Positions 34,437 to 44,271 of a stretch of DNA of 64,000 nucleotides are shown here, one piece after another (the first letter of the stretch is position 1; the number at the start of each line of letters is the position of its first letter). The notes below the pieces were generated by a model. That model had not been told where the DNA came from. It worked only from the letters and a program-made list of their open reading frames with translations, and made no database searches. Source of the stretch: a bacterium (GTDB lineage: Bacteria > Bacteroidota > Bacteroidia > Bacteroidales > Muribaculaceae); the NCBI GenBank assembly GCA_004563195.1, contig SFTJ01000008.1, positions 76,969-140,968 of the forward strand, given 5' to 3'. The translations under genes were made by a program, and so were the position numbers.

Positions 34437-35834
34437 TTATTCTTCTACTGCAAACATAGGGTCCCACGATGGCAATAATATCGGTTCTTGCTTGGTCAGC
34501 TTCAAGATTTCGGCAGGCACATATTTCTTGTCGAATACGAAGCGGAACATATATTCATCAAACCATTCGTCGGTCATAATCAGATTGCCGTTAAAGCCGC
34601 TTTCTTTACCCCAACTGTTCTCCACCATCCAGCGCAACGGTGCTTTGGTGGCAGCATCCACGTCAACTGCTATAAGAGTCATGGCGTGCGACGAACCGCT
34701 GGCATGGGTTAAGATGCGCTCGCGTTTGTCCATTGTCAAGTCCACTCCGAGCAGCGATTTGTAGTCGAAGTTGTTCATATCGCAAGTGCCGAGCGAACGA
34801 TTAAGGAATTTGCCTACATCGCATGAGATATACATTGCCTCGTTGTTCTTTATCATCTCTATTGCTATGGGCTTGATTTGCTCCATAGGCAAATTGAGAT
34901 ACACCCAGTCGTGGCCGTCGTAGGTGTGGCGGTCGTATTGTATGCGATACACCTTGCCATATTCTCTCGATGGGTCGTTCATCACCAGTATGGTCTGTTC
35001 GTTCAGGTTATAGTCGCCCCAAAGTTCTTTGTAGAATTCCTTGGGAGTATAAGTCTTATCGCTCACGAGGCTGCCCGATGCGGTGCGGAATTCCCAACGA
35101 AATTCGGTAGGAGGCACGCCATAGGCAAGTGTGAGCATGTGATAGATGTTGCCGAGCATCTTCACCTTTTCGGCTTCGAGCTGCTTCTTCTGCGAGCCTG
35201 CGGCAGCGAGTTTGCGCAGCTGCATACCATAGTCGCGCAGTTGCCACTTCATTTGCGAAGCTATTTGCGATGTATTGTTGCTCGAATAGGTTTCGGGCAT
35301 GGCTTCCTTGGGAACTACGCCATATTTCTCCACCAGGTCGGCTACGCCGGTAAATGTGCCGCCGTCGCTCAGCGGATTGCAGAACAACCAGTCAACAAAG
35401 CGGTCATCAAATGGCTTGTCGGCTGTGTCGATAACGCCTTGCAGGAAGAGATTTGATTTCTCAAGTTGGTCGAAAAAGAACAGATACACTTGCGAAAGTT
35501 CCAATTTGGGCAGGTTATGCTTATTGATAGCCTGCGAGCGGAGCACATTGAGGCCGGTAAACAGCCAGCAACGGCCCGACTGCTTCTGATTGGTGATGCC
35601 CTTAGTGTTCACTTGATACGAAAATTCACTTCGGGTCACGCCTTTCAGCGTAGAGATGTCGGTAGCCAGCACGCTGAGCGATGTCTGCGCCATGGCATTG
35701 CGAATAGCCACATCGGCGGCTGTTTGTTCTTGGCTTGCCAATTGGCTCAGCACCTTGGGTGTGATGGCTGTCTGAGCACTCATCATCCCGGCACCGCTCA
35801 TCAGCAATGTTGCCATTAGGAGTGTTTTCTTCAT
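34437..35834 (-). CDS. C1B-family cysteine protease (bleomycin hydrolase/PepC-like), secreted
   Basis: 465 residues with signal peptide (1-20, SAQT cleavage), unlike cytoplasmic PepC. Catalytic triad: Cys in QSGRCWLFTGLNVLR near 88, His in SGSSHAMTLIAVD near 384, Asn in WMVENSWGKESG near 407. Bleomycin-hydrolase-type aminopeptidases trim peptides from the N-terminus; secreted Bacteroidales versions probably act in the periplasm. Last gene of a four-gene operon that starts with the DUF3078 gene (gap 45 nt to the preceding gene). Confidence 0.92.
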   Translation of the reverse strand: MKKTLLMATLLMSGAGMMSAQTAITPKVLSQLASQEQTAADVAIRNAMAQTSLSVLATDISTLKGVTRSEFSYQVNTKGITNQKQSGRCWLFTGLNVLRSQAINKHNLPKLELSQVYLFFFDQLEKSNLFLQGVIDTADKPFDDRFVDWLFCNPLSDGGTFTGVADLVEKYGVVPKEAMPETYSSNNTSQIASQMKWQLRDYGMQLRKLAAAGSQKKQLEAEKVKMLGNIYHMLTLAYGVPPTEFRWEFRTASGSLVSDKTYTPKEFYKELWGDYNLNEQTILVMNDPSREYGKVYRIQYDRHTYDGHDWVYLNLPMEQIKPIAIEMIKNNEAMYISCDVGKFLNRSLGTCDMNNFDYKSLLGVDLTMDKRERILTHASGSSHAMTLIAVDVDAATKAPLRWMVENSWGKESGFNGNLIMTDEWFDEYMFRFVFDKKYVPAEILKLTKQEPILLPSWDPMFAVEE

Positions 35835-35879
35835 TGTTTCGGTGTTTTATTGGTTTATAAAATATTTTTGTCGTCTTGG

Positions 35880-36398
35880 TTAATATTCGGGATTCTCCAC
35901 CGGTATGTCGTAGGAGAGTATTCTCACTTGCACCACAAAGGGAGTGGCTCGTTTTCGGGGTTTATCCCCGGCATAGTAGTAGAAAGCGCGATGCTTGTCG
36001 AACGAAGCCACCGACACTTGGCGGGTTTCGCCGTCTTTGAGCTCGCATGCCACGCTCACCTCGCGCTCGTGTATCATAGAGCCCTCGGTGTCGCTATATC
36101 GCATGAGCATACGCACCCGTGTGATGCGTCGGCCTGTATTATTGGTTATCAAAAACGATTCGCGACTATCGCTTGCGCGCTTCACATAGCCTTTTATGGT
36201 TATTGCACCTTTGCGAAATTTCACATCGGCGGTGTCGGTGCGGGTGGTATCCACCTCGCCTCCTCTGCTATCGGTCATAACCCACTCTCCCACTTGCACG
36301 GCATCGCTTCGAAGCGACTTGCGTGTGGTTTTCACCTTGCCTGTGGCGGTTAATGCCATAGCCGTTGTCATAATTATTGCTATTATCGCAGTTCTCAT
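35880..36398 (-). CDS. Secreted protein of unknown function
   Basis: 172 residues, signal peptide 1-20 (AMALTATGK). The rest predicts as a beta-sandwich: GYVKRASDSRESFLITNNTGRRITRVRMLMRYSDTEGSMIHEREVSVACELKDG, which resembles domains that bind or decorate surface material, but no family is assigned. Third gene of the DUF3078-to-C1-protease operon. Confidence 0.7.
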   Translation of the reverse strand: MRTAIIAIIMTTAMALTATGKVKTTRKSLRSDAVQVGEWVMTDSRGGEVDTTRTDTADVKFRKGAITIKGYVKRASDSRESFLITNNTGRRITRVRMLMRYSDTEGSMIHEREVSVACELKDGETRQVSVASFDKHRAFYYYAGDKPRKRATPFVVQVRILSYDIPVENPEY

Positions 36399-36423
36399 GG
36401 ATTTTGTGATTCTGTGTTCGCTA

Positions 36424-37038
36424 CTAAAGGTATCTTATCTCTCCGGTTGCAGTGTCGTTGTCGTCGGCTGTGGGATATATACGGTGAAATCCCACCGGGA
36501 GTTCTTCTTTTTCCATATCGGGAATCAGCGAAATTCCCTTAAAGAGGCTCGGCAGAAATCGAGCCAGGTTGATTCGGAATCGGAAGCTGATTTTTCGATG
36601 TTCAAACACCAGCGATGCTCCGTTTTCGCCCATTCGAGCCACGCATTGCACGGGGTGCTTGAGCACGCTGCCTTCGCGGGCGCTGTAGAGCCAAATGGCA
36701 TACACATTGGCATCGACCGATGGCTCAAGATAGCCCATCACTGTGCCGGGGAGCAGTTCATTATCGTCGGAATCGAGATACACTGCTCGATAGCGCATTC
36801 CTCCGAGCACATCGCCGCAACGCTCTATGAGTAGCGTAGTGTGCTCTTGGGCATAATACCATATTCCTTCGATGGTGCGAGAGCCGGCTTCATCGCATAT
36901 TGCTCGCGCCGTGTCCTCATTATATCCGGCAAGTATCTGCGACTCCTTGGGCACTTGAGTTTTCGACTCGGCTTGTGCGGCAACGCTCACGAGCATCGCC
37001 ATCACCATAGTCACAATATTTCTCAGCGGCACCTTCAT
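36424..37038 (-). CDS. Secreted protein of unknown function
   Basis: 204 residues with signal peptide (cleavage near AAQA, residue 23). Contains IEGIWYYAQEHTTLLIER and YRAVYLDSDDNELLPGTVMGYLEPS, i.e. a lipocalin-like or beta-barrel-like pattern of a GIW start, but I cannot name the family. Second gene of the operon, 13 nt after DUF3078 and 25 nt before the next gene. Confidence 0.7.
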   Translation of the reverse strand: MKVPLRNIVTMVMAMLVSVAAQAESKTQVPKESQILAGYNEDTARAICDEAGSRTIEGIWYYAQEHTTLLIERCGDVLGGMRYRAVYLDSDDNELLPGTVMGYLEPSVDANVYAIWLYSAREGSVLKHPVQCVARMGENGASLVFEHRKISFRFRINLARFLPSLFKGISLIPDMEKEELPVGFHRIYPTADDNDTATGEIRYL

Positions 37039-37050
37039 AATCAGTTAACA

Positions 37051-38514
37051 TCAGTCGGTGGCAAAGCGATAAGCCAGACCGAAGCTTAAAATCTCCTTCA
37101 ACTGCCAGTAGTCCCAATCTTCGTTCTTTGCAGCCGATTTGTCGTAGCGCAAATGCACATTAAGTGTTGTGGTCAAGTTCGACGTAACATTGAAGTTAAA
37201 TGTGTTCTGCCAATCGCCTTGCACATATTTATAATTTGTGAACGCATACACGCGGGTCTCCCAACGAATGGCTTGATTGAATTTCCAATTGAACTTAAGG
37301 TCGATTTTCGAACCCACATCGTGCTTGGTCTTGTGGCCTTCCTTGATACCAAAATTCTGCGGCGCGGGATTTTCTTTCGAGAGGCAATACTTCAAGTTGT
37401 ATGACACCGGCGAAATCTGCAAGTTCACCGAGCGCCATCCGTCCTTGCTGGCATTGCTGAATGTGATACCGGCACCCACGTTCATTTCGGCGGGACTCAA
37501 AAATGATGTGCGTCGGCTGTTAGAATTGGCTTGATAGTTATTGAACAACTGGGTCTTGAATTGCATTGTGGCTGAATAATACCACTTTTTTATAGCCTTG
37601 ATACCCACTTGGGTGTTCCACTGAAAATAGTCGTCGCTCAAGCTGTAGCGGCGCTCTGTGTCTTCGGGGGTGGTTATCACGCCCACACGATAGCGTATAG
37701 TGTTCTCAAAGAGATATTTTTTATGAATATTGGTGTTCAACTTCACATTCCACTGCATATCGCTTATTACGTTCAAGTTATTGTTGCCACCTTGATACCA
37801 GTTTTCCGACACATACGACTGCGAGAAGTGCAACGAACCCGAGAATGTGTGAAGCCAGTTGTGCACATTCACCTTCTCGCGCTTGGCATCTACCCCGAGT
37901 CCCGATTTTATATCGCGCTCTTCTATCTTGAGCATACGGGTCTTGGGATCTACCACGCTCACAAACTCTTTTGGCGGTTCGGGCAATTTTTGCGCATTGT
38001 AGAGAACCACTTCGGGCGAATGGGTTATGGCATAATTCATCACATCTCTATTGCGATTTGTTTCCTCGATGGCTTTATTGAGCCAATCGCGGTCTACGTC
38101 AAGACAATATTCGCTCGCCGGAACAAACTGCTTTATGCTGTCGGCGCGCAGCGTTTGACGCTTGAAAATAAGAGGCAAATAGGAGTAGTTGGGACGCAGC
38201 AATATAGCATCGTAGTTGAGGGTATACCAGTCGTCGAGCGTGATTGCCGGGATGCGTGATAAAGGCTTTATGCTGTCGGTTTTCGCTTCCTTAAGGTCCT
38301 TCTGAATCGATACGGGAACAATTGCCACTGCCACCGAATCGGCATATTCTTTGGTTTTATTACCTAAAAGCACTGTGTTAACTCGCGTCGCAGCTGTCGC
38401 CAACGAGTCTTCATATACATCTGCCTTATTTACCGACATCGCATTGCCGCATGTTGCCGACAATGCAATTAACGAACACAATATCCTATATAGAGTCTTA
38501 TTCTTTATTTGCAT
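37051..38514 (-). CDS. DUF3078 outer-membrane beta-barrel protein
   Basis: 487 residues from ATG 38514; a promoter box at 38547-38554 makes the longer start (38541) untenable. Signal peptide, a helical N-terminal part (WLNKAIEETNRNRDVMNYAI), then DUF3078: the WYQGGNNNLN motif near 250, RYRVGVITTPED and long amphipathic strands to the C-terminal FGLAYRFATD. Likely an outer-membrane barrel of unknown cargo. First gene of a four-gene operon leading to the C1 protease. Confidence 0.87.
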   Translation of the reverse strand: MQIKNKTLYRILCSLIALSATCGNAMSVNKADVYEDSLATAATRVNTVLLGNKTKEYADSVAVAIVPVSIQKDLKEAKTDSIKPLSRIPAITLDDWYTLNYDAILLRPNYSYLPLIFKRQTLRADSIKQFVPASEYCLDVDRDWLNKAIEETNRNRDVMNYAITHSPEVVLYNAQKLPEPPKEFVSVVDPKTRMLKIEERDIKSGLGVDAKREKVNVHNWLHTFSGSLHFSQSYVSENWYQGGNNNLNVISDMQWNVKLNTNIHKKYLFENTIRYRVGVITTPEDTERRYSLSDDYFQWNTQVGIKAIKKWYYSATMQFKTQLFNNYQANSNSRRTSFLSPAEMNVGAGITFSNASKDGWRSVNLQISPVSYNLKYCLSKENPAPQNFGIKEGHKTKHDVGSKIDLKFNWKFNQAIRWETRVYAFTNYKYVQGDWQNTFNFNVTSNLTTTLNVHLRYDKSAAKNEDWDYWQLKEILSFGLAYRFATD

Positions 38515-38546
38515 TTTTATTGAGGTTTTTCTTAATATCACGATTG

Positions 38547-38554
38547 CAAAATTA
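38547..38554 (-). promoter_or_regulatory. -7 box for the DUF3078 operon
   Basis: Minus strand TAATTTTG, 32 nt before the start at 38514. Confidence 0.65.
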
Positions 38555-38746
38555 GCAAAAAAATAATGTTTGACGCCAAAAATTACAGCATTGTAATCTA
38601 ATTTGGGAAAATTTAACCACCATTTGCTACTTTAGGCACAATATTTCCACCCGCCCTGGTGCAGAATTGTCATTTTGATTCTCTCTAAAAAATATTAATG
38701 AAAACCAAATAACGCCAAAAGCATTATCGAATATCCGAAATTTCAC

Positions 38747-38754
38747 TACTTTTG
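38747..38754 (+). promoter_or_regulatory. -7 box for the alcohol dehydrogenase gene
   Basis: TACTTTTG, giving a leader of about 150 nt before ATG 38911. I looked for a Rex-type operator (TTGTGA...TCACAA) in the gap and saw none that is convincing. Confidence 0.55.
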
Positions 38755-38910
38755 CATAAGATACGTTTTTGGTGGGAGGCAATAGAGCAAGCCCCCTTGC
38801 TTTCACTATGCACTATCGTTGCCCCGATAAATGCAATTATCAATATCAAAACAGATTATTGCTTACCACTCGCACAAAACAGATATTCACATAAATCAAA
38901 TAATACAAGT

Positions 38911-39985
38911 ATGAACAGTTTTCAATTTCAAAATCCGGTAAAAATAATATTTGGCGAAGGCAAAATAGCTTCAATCAGCCGTTTGCTTGCGCCGGGCACC
39001 AAGGTGATGATGACCTATGGCGGCGGTTCAATAAAGCGTAACGGCATCTACAAGCAAGTGACCGATGCGCTGAGCCAATGCACCATAATAGAGTTTGGCG
39101 GCATCGAAGCCAACCCTGATTACGACACTCTTATGCGAGCCATTTCGCTCGGTAAATCCGAGAAAATCGACTTTATTCTCGCCGTAGGCGGTGGCTCGAT
39201 TATCGATGGCACCAAATTCATAGCTGCAGGCATCAACTACGATGGCGACCCGTGGGAATTTGTTGCCGGTAAAGCCAAAGTGCCTGCCGCATTGCCATTC
39301 GGCACGGTGCTCACTCTGCCCGCCACCGGCTCGGAGATGAACTGTGGCGCCGTAATCTCGCGCCGAGCCACGCAGGAGAAATATCCGTTCAATAATCCTG
39401 AAGGTTTTCCGCAATTCTCGGTGCTCGACCCTACCGCGGTCTATAGTTTGCCGCAGCGACAAGTGGCCAACGGAATAATCGACACTTTCATTCACACTAC
39501 CGAGCAATATCTCACCACTGCCGGCAGCCCCAAAGTGATGGATCGCTTTGCCGAGGGCGTGCTGCGCACTCTCATTGATATCGCGCCTCGCATCTTGGCT
39601 GAAGGTGATAGAAAATATGCCGATTGCGCCGACTTTATGATGGCTGCCACTATGGGCCTCAACGGATTTCTCGCTATGGGAGTAGATGAGGATTGGGCTA
39701 CTCACATGATTGGCCACGAACTCACCGCTCTGCACGGCCTCGACCACGGCGTGACTTTGGCTATAGTGTGGGAAGGCACTATGCACGTGATGCGCCGCGA
39801 AAAGGAAGCCAAATTGCTGCAATATGCTCGCGAGGTGTGGGGCATTTCGTGCGGTGAAACCGATGAAATCATCGATAAAGCCATGCACCATCTGCAGCCG
39901 ATTTGAGGCTCGAAACTGGAATCTTGGCGAAAACGGCATTGTCACCCCTCAAAAAGTGGAGGAAATATTGCGTTCTCGTCTCTGA
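38911..39985 (+). pseudogene. Iron-containing alcohol dehydrogenase (YqhD/BDH type), C-terminus broken by deletion and frameshift
   Basis: The first frame runs from ATG 38911 (FQFQNPVKIIFGEGKI) to a stop at 39904-39906. The body is normal: GGGSIIDGTKFIAAG near 95-109 binds NADP(H), and the iron ligands are all present (IDTFIHTTEQY, and GHELTALHGLDHG). After residue 329 the frame ends, but the true C-terminus RFEARNWNLGENGIVTPQKVEEILRSRL continues in the +1 frame to 39985. About 25-30 residues that normally link these parts are missing, so a deletion (length 2 mod 3) rather than a simple slip is implied. A terminator follows at 40001. Confidence 0.88.
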
Positions 39986-40000
39986 TAATTGCCATATATG

Positions 40001-40022
40001 CGCCGTTTCATCGGCGTTTTTT
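40001..40022 (+). terminator. Terminator after the alcohol dehydrogenase
   Basis: CGCCG/CGGCG stem with loop TTTCAT and six T residues, 16 nt after the stop in the restored frame. Confidence 0.75.
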
Positions 40023-40028
40023 CCATAT

Positions 40029-40098
40029 TCACCGATGTGCCGGCTGCCGAAAATCTACCGATTATTCCGCATACATTCTGCACATCGGTGATGTTTTT
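40029..40098. repeat. 12 bp inverted repeat around a 39 nt loop
   Basis: TCACCGATGTGC (40029-40040) and GCACATCGGTGA (40080-40091) are perfect complements, and TGTTTTTTG follows. Could be a second terminator or a regulator site; nothing identifies it. Confidence 0.4.
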
Positions 40099-40199
40099 TG
40101 ATGCCTCTTGCCTCCATGTGGCTCAATTTACAGTGAGATATTCACAATAAAACACCTCGTTTGCCGTTAATATTGTGATATACTATATACAACAAAAAG

Positions 40200-43100
40200 A
40201 TGCATAACATCACTACATATTGCAAACTATCGCTGCGGGCACTGGCAACAGCCGTGTTGCTCATGGCATCGCACTCGGCGGCGCGGGCATTCGATGCCGA
40301 CACCTATGCCTCTGAGTCGAAACTCGCCTCGGGCCGATGGGTAAAGATAAGTCGCAAAGCGACCTCTCGAAATGGGGTTTCTTCGACATTAATAAAGTGA
40401 AAATCTACGGCTACGGCGGCGCTCCGCTTGCCGAAAGTCTGCGTCGAGAAGATATAATCGACGATTTGCCTGCCGTGCCTGTGGTGCGTAGCGGCAATCG
40501 CATCATTTTCTATGCTCAGGGCCACATTACCAAGGAACTGAACTCAAAAGGCGTGTTTGTGCCCGTGCAACACCCCTACGCCAATGCGGCTTATTATTTC
40601 GTTACCGAAAACGATTCTGATGATGCTGCATTTGCCACATCCGAAACGGCTGTAAATCCTTCGGCTGAAGTGGTCACATCTTTCACCGATATGACATTTC
40701 ACGAAGTGGAATCATCATCAGCGGGCGAAACCGGCCGCCAACTCTTGGGCGAAGATTTCAAATACAATTCCTCTCAGAGCTTCAAATTCGACATCCCGGG
40801 ATACATAGCCGGAAGCACCATTCGTGCCTACACGGCATTTGCTTGCAGCACCTCGGCTTCGGCTAATCTCACTTTCAAATACAATGGCACGCAGCTGGCT
40901 AATGGCGAAGGCGACATTATCAGTCCTATTGTCAATTCTCACCAATTGATGCGTCTCAACTATAGCTTGAAGGAATTTCAACTCAACGATGCAAGCAATT
41001 TCACTTACACCATAGGTCTCGGCTATAGCGGCACTCTCAAATTGGCTAACCTCGACTATATAGCCGTGAACTATCCTCGCAGCATTGCGCTCGCAAACGG
41101 TTCGCTGCTATTCAACCACTCTGCCAACACTGCGACCACCATCGTGGTAAGCGGAGCCAAAGCCGATACGCACATCTGGGATATCACCGACTCTGCCAAT
41201 CCTATTGTCATCAAAACCGAAGCAGCCGACGGAGGCGTGAAATTTGCTCCAGTTGCCACCGGATTGCGCGAATATGCGGCTTTCGATGCCGATGCCAAAT
41301 TTCCTGCACCGGTGTTCGTAGGTAATGTGTCATCACAAAACATTCACGGCCAACCTACGCCCGATATGATAATCATCACGCCATCGGCATTTGCCGACCA
41401 GGCTCGCCGCGTGGCTGCCATTCACGAGCAACGCGACAACATGCGTGTGCTTGTGCTTAATCAGGAGCTAATCTACAACGAGTTTTCATCGGGCACACCC
41501 GATGCTATGGCTTACCGCCGACTCTGCAAGATGTTCTACGACCGCGGCACCGACGACGAAGGCCACCGTTTGGCTTATCTTTTGCTTTTCGGCGGCGGCT
41601 CGTTCGACAATCGCCAGCTAACCCTGTCGGTAAAGTCGAATTCGTTCCCTATGTTGCTCACCTATCAGTCGGTAGATAGTTCTAACGAGAGTTCGTCGTT
41701 CTGTTCCGATGACCTATTCGTGATGCTCGAGGACAATGCTTCGGGATTTAACAACAAGTGTTCTATCGCCGTAGGCCGTATGCCGGCAAGGTCGTATTCG
41801 CAAGCACGAAACAATGTCGACAAACTTATTAAGTACATCAACAACACCGACCTTGGCTCATGGAAAGCCAATGTGATGATAGCAGCCGACGACCAAAACG
41901 ATGGTGTACACATGGAACAAGCCGAATCGATTATCAATCTATATACCCGCTACGGTGGAGAAAACAACATTTATAATCGCGTATACATCGATGCTTTCGA
42001 CCTTACTACCTCGGGTAGCGGATTGGTGTCGGAAGGCGGCCGCAAACGATTCTACAATTGGCTCAACGAGGGCACCATGTGGCTCAGCTACATAGGCCAC
42101 GCCAGCCCCACCGGGTGGACCGGCGAGAGTCTGCTCACCTACACCGACATCAACAGCCTATACAATCGCCGTTGGCCGTTTATATTTGCCGCCACTTGCG
42201 AATTTTCGCGCTTCGATGCCGGCAACACCTCGGGCGGCGAGATTATCTACAACAATCCTAATGGTGGTGCCATAGCCGAATTGTCGTCGACCCGACTGGC
42301 TTATATCCCCAACAACGGCGCACTCAACAATGCTGTGGCAAAATACGTTTTCCTTCGCGACGAAAACGGCGAGGTCCTCCCCATAGGCGAGATTGTGCGC
42401 AAAGGCAAAAACGACTTGATGAACGATGAAAACAAATTGCGCTATGTGCTGTTTGGCGATCCTGCCATGCGTCTCACCATACCAAAATATGTGGCAGAAA
42501 TCGAAACCATCAACGGCTACGACATCAATAGCGACGATATGCCCACTTTCCAAGCGCGACAGTCGCTCACTTTTACCGGAAAGATTGTCGACCTGAAGGG
42601 TAATCCCATCGACGACTTCAATGGCAAGGTGGTGTCTACTCTCTTCGATGCCGAAAAATCGGTAGAAACTCAGGGACACAGCGAACAATACGGCGAATTG
42701 TCGAAGCAAATTGTGTATCAAGAACGCGACAACAAACTCGCCATCAACACCGACAATGTCACCAATGGCCGATTCTCTATTACCGTAACCATTCCAAGCG
42801 AAATAAGCCCCGAATCATACAACAACTACAGTCCGGCTCGCATCATGCTTTATGCCTACGACGAAACCACTCATCAAGAAGCCATGGGCTCTAATGAGCA
42901 ATTCTATATCTATGGCTACGACGAAACCATAGAAAATGATTCGGAGGGTCCGGAGATTCGCGTGTTTGCCCTCAACACCGAATCGTTTGCCGATGGCGAT
43001 GACATCAACGAGTCGCCGCTCGTGTTGGCTAACGTTTTCGATAAGGACGGCATCAACTTCTCGACCGGTGGCATAGGTCACAACATCACCCTCCAACTCG

Positions 43101-43606
43101 ACGAGAAGGTGACTTACAGCGACGTCGACCTCTATTACCGACCCGTGTTCGACCCCGACGGAAATGCCGGAACCATCAACTACCCGCTCAGCAATCTCAC
43201 CGATGGCCAACACAGTTTGCGCCTCAAAGTGTGGGACGTTTTCGGCAATTCTTCGGAGAAAACCATTACTTTCAACGTGGTTAAAGGTTTGAAGCCCGAG
43301 ATGCTCGATGTCTACACCACTGCCAACCCGGCCTCTACCGAAGCAGTGTTCTATGTGCAGCACAATCGCCCCGATGCGGTACTCAACATATCGCTGCAGG
43401 TGTTCGACCTTATGGGACGTCTCGTGTGGTCTACTTCCGAAACCGGTAAGAGCGACCTCTACACATCGGCGCCTATCACCTGGAATCTTTGCGACAACAA
43501 CGGCAACCGCGTGCCTCGAGGCATATATGTTTACCGAGCTTCTATTATGTCGAACGGCATGACGCAATCATCTAAGGCTAAAAAACTCGCCGTTACCGGA
43601 TATTAA
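40200..43606 (+). pseudogene. PorU-like C25 (gingipain-family) protein, disrupted near the N-terminus
   Basis: The frame from ATG 40200 encodes a signal peptide and SKLASGRWVKIS, the conserved N-terminus of PorU proteins, to residue 51. The remaining protein (DLSKWGFFDINKVKIYGYGG onwards, over 1050 residues) is in another frame. By alignment with the intact copy at 49061, 12 residues are expected where 8 nt stand, so 28 nt are missing near 40352. The catalytic His (YIGHASPTGW) and Cys (AATCEFSRFDAG) of the C25 domain and a C-terminal T9SS-like domain (GNRVPRGIYVYRA) are intact. If the deletion is an error, this is a functional second PorU-type sortase. Confidence 0.87.
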
Positions 43607-43633
43607 TCATTCGGAGCATAACATCACCATAAC

Positions 43634-43672
43634 CCCTTGTCGATTTTCCCCCTTTCGGCAAGGGATTATTTA
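43634..43672 (+). terminator. Terminator of the PorU-like gene
   Basis: CCCTTGTCG pairs with CGGCAAGGG (one G-T pair), then ATTATTTATATTT, 28 nt after the stop. Confidence 0.65.
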
Positions 43673-43759
43673 TATTTCCGCCTACCATTTTTAATTTTAT
43701 TTAAAACATTTCTAAATAAAAACATTGTAACAAATAGCTCAAATACCAATAATTATCAC

Positions 43760-43767
43760 TACCTTTG
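43760..43767 (+). promoter_or_regulatory. -7 box for the His-motif protein/TonB receptor unit
   Basis: TACCTTTG overlaps the first codon of the longest open frame (43765), so translation must begin downstream, most likely at TTG 43825. Confidence 0.65.
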
Positions 43768-43824
43768 CAGCGCAAAACAAAGATAAAGTATATATTTTTC
43801 ACCAATCGACAACAAAGCACAAGC

Positions 43825-44181
43825 TTGAAGAAGTACGGCTCAAATATTACCACCGCACAACGCTCCATAGTGGCATTTTTGATTGCTATGGTGTGTGCAC
43901 AATATTGCAGCAACACATTCTTCATGCACTCGCATGTTATCGACAACGAAATAGTTTGGCACTCTCACCCGTTTAAAGCCGCTCAGCACACCAAGGCAGA
44001 TATCAACACCATCGCTTTGCTTAACCATGGGATTTTCACTTGCGACACCTTTGAAATAGGCGTCGAGCCCTCGATTGTGGTGCTCTGCATTTTAATTTTG
44101 CCGCAAGTGGTGAAATCGGTGTCGCACCATGTGGCTTGCATCAGCCTCCGTGCCCCTCCTGCCTGTATTCAGCACATCTAA
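43825..44181 (+). CDS. Small envelope protein with HSH/HSHPF histidine motifs
   Basis: 118 residues from a TTG start at 43825 (MKKYGSNITTAQ; the next ATG at 43888 is inside the hydrophobic segment). A membrane segment (SIVAFLIAMVCAQYC) is followed by MHSHVIDNEIVWHSHPFKAAQHTKAD, which contains two HSH clusters, then a beta-type region ending SLRAPPACIQHI. Similar HSHPF proteins occur just before this kind of TonB receptor in other Bacteroidales; I know no published function. The histidine clusters suggest metal binding. The receptor follows 90 nt downstream on the same strand. Confidence 0.6.
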   Translation: MKKYGSNITTAQRSIVAFLIAMVCAQYCSNTFFMHSHVIDNEIVWHSHPFKAAQHTKADINTIALLNHGIFTCDTFEIGVEPSIVVLCILILPQVVKSVSHHVACISLRAPPACIQHI

Positions 44182-44271
44182 GCAATTCCTCCTTCACACT
44201 CACTATGCCCATACTTGAGGCATAGTGTCCCACCTTATATTTATTTTTTCAACAATACAGGCTAAAATTAA

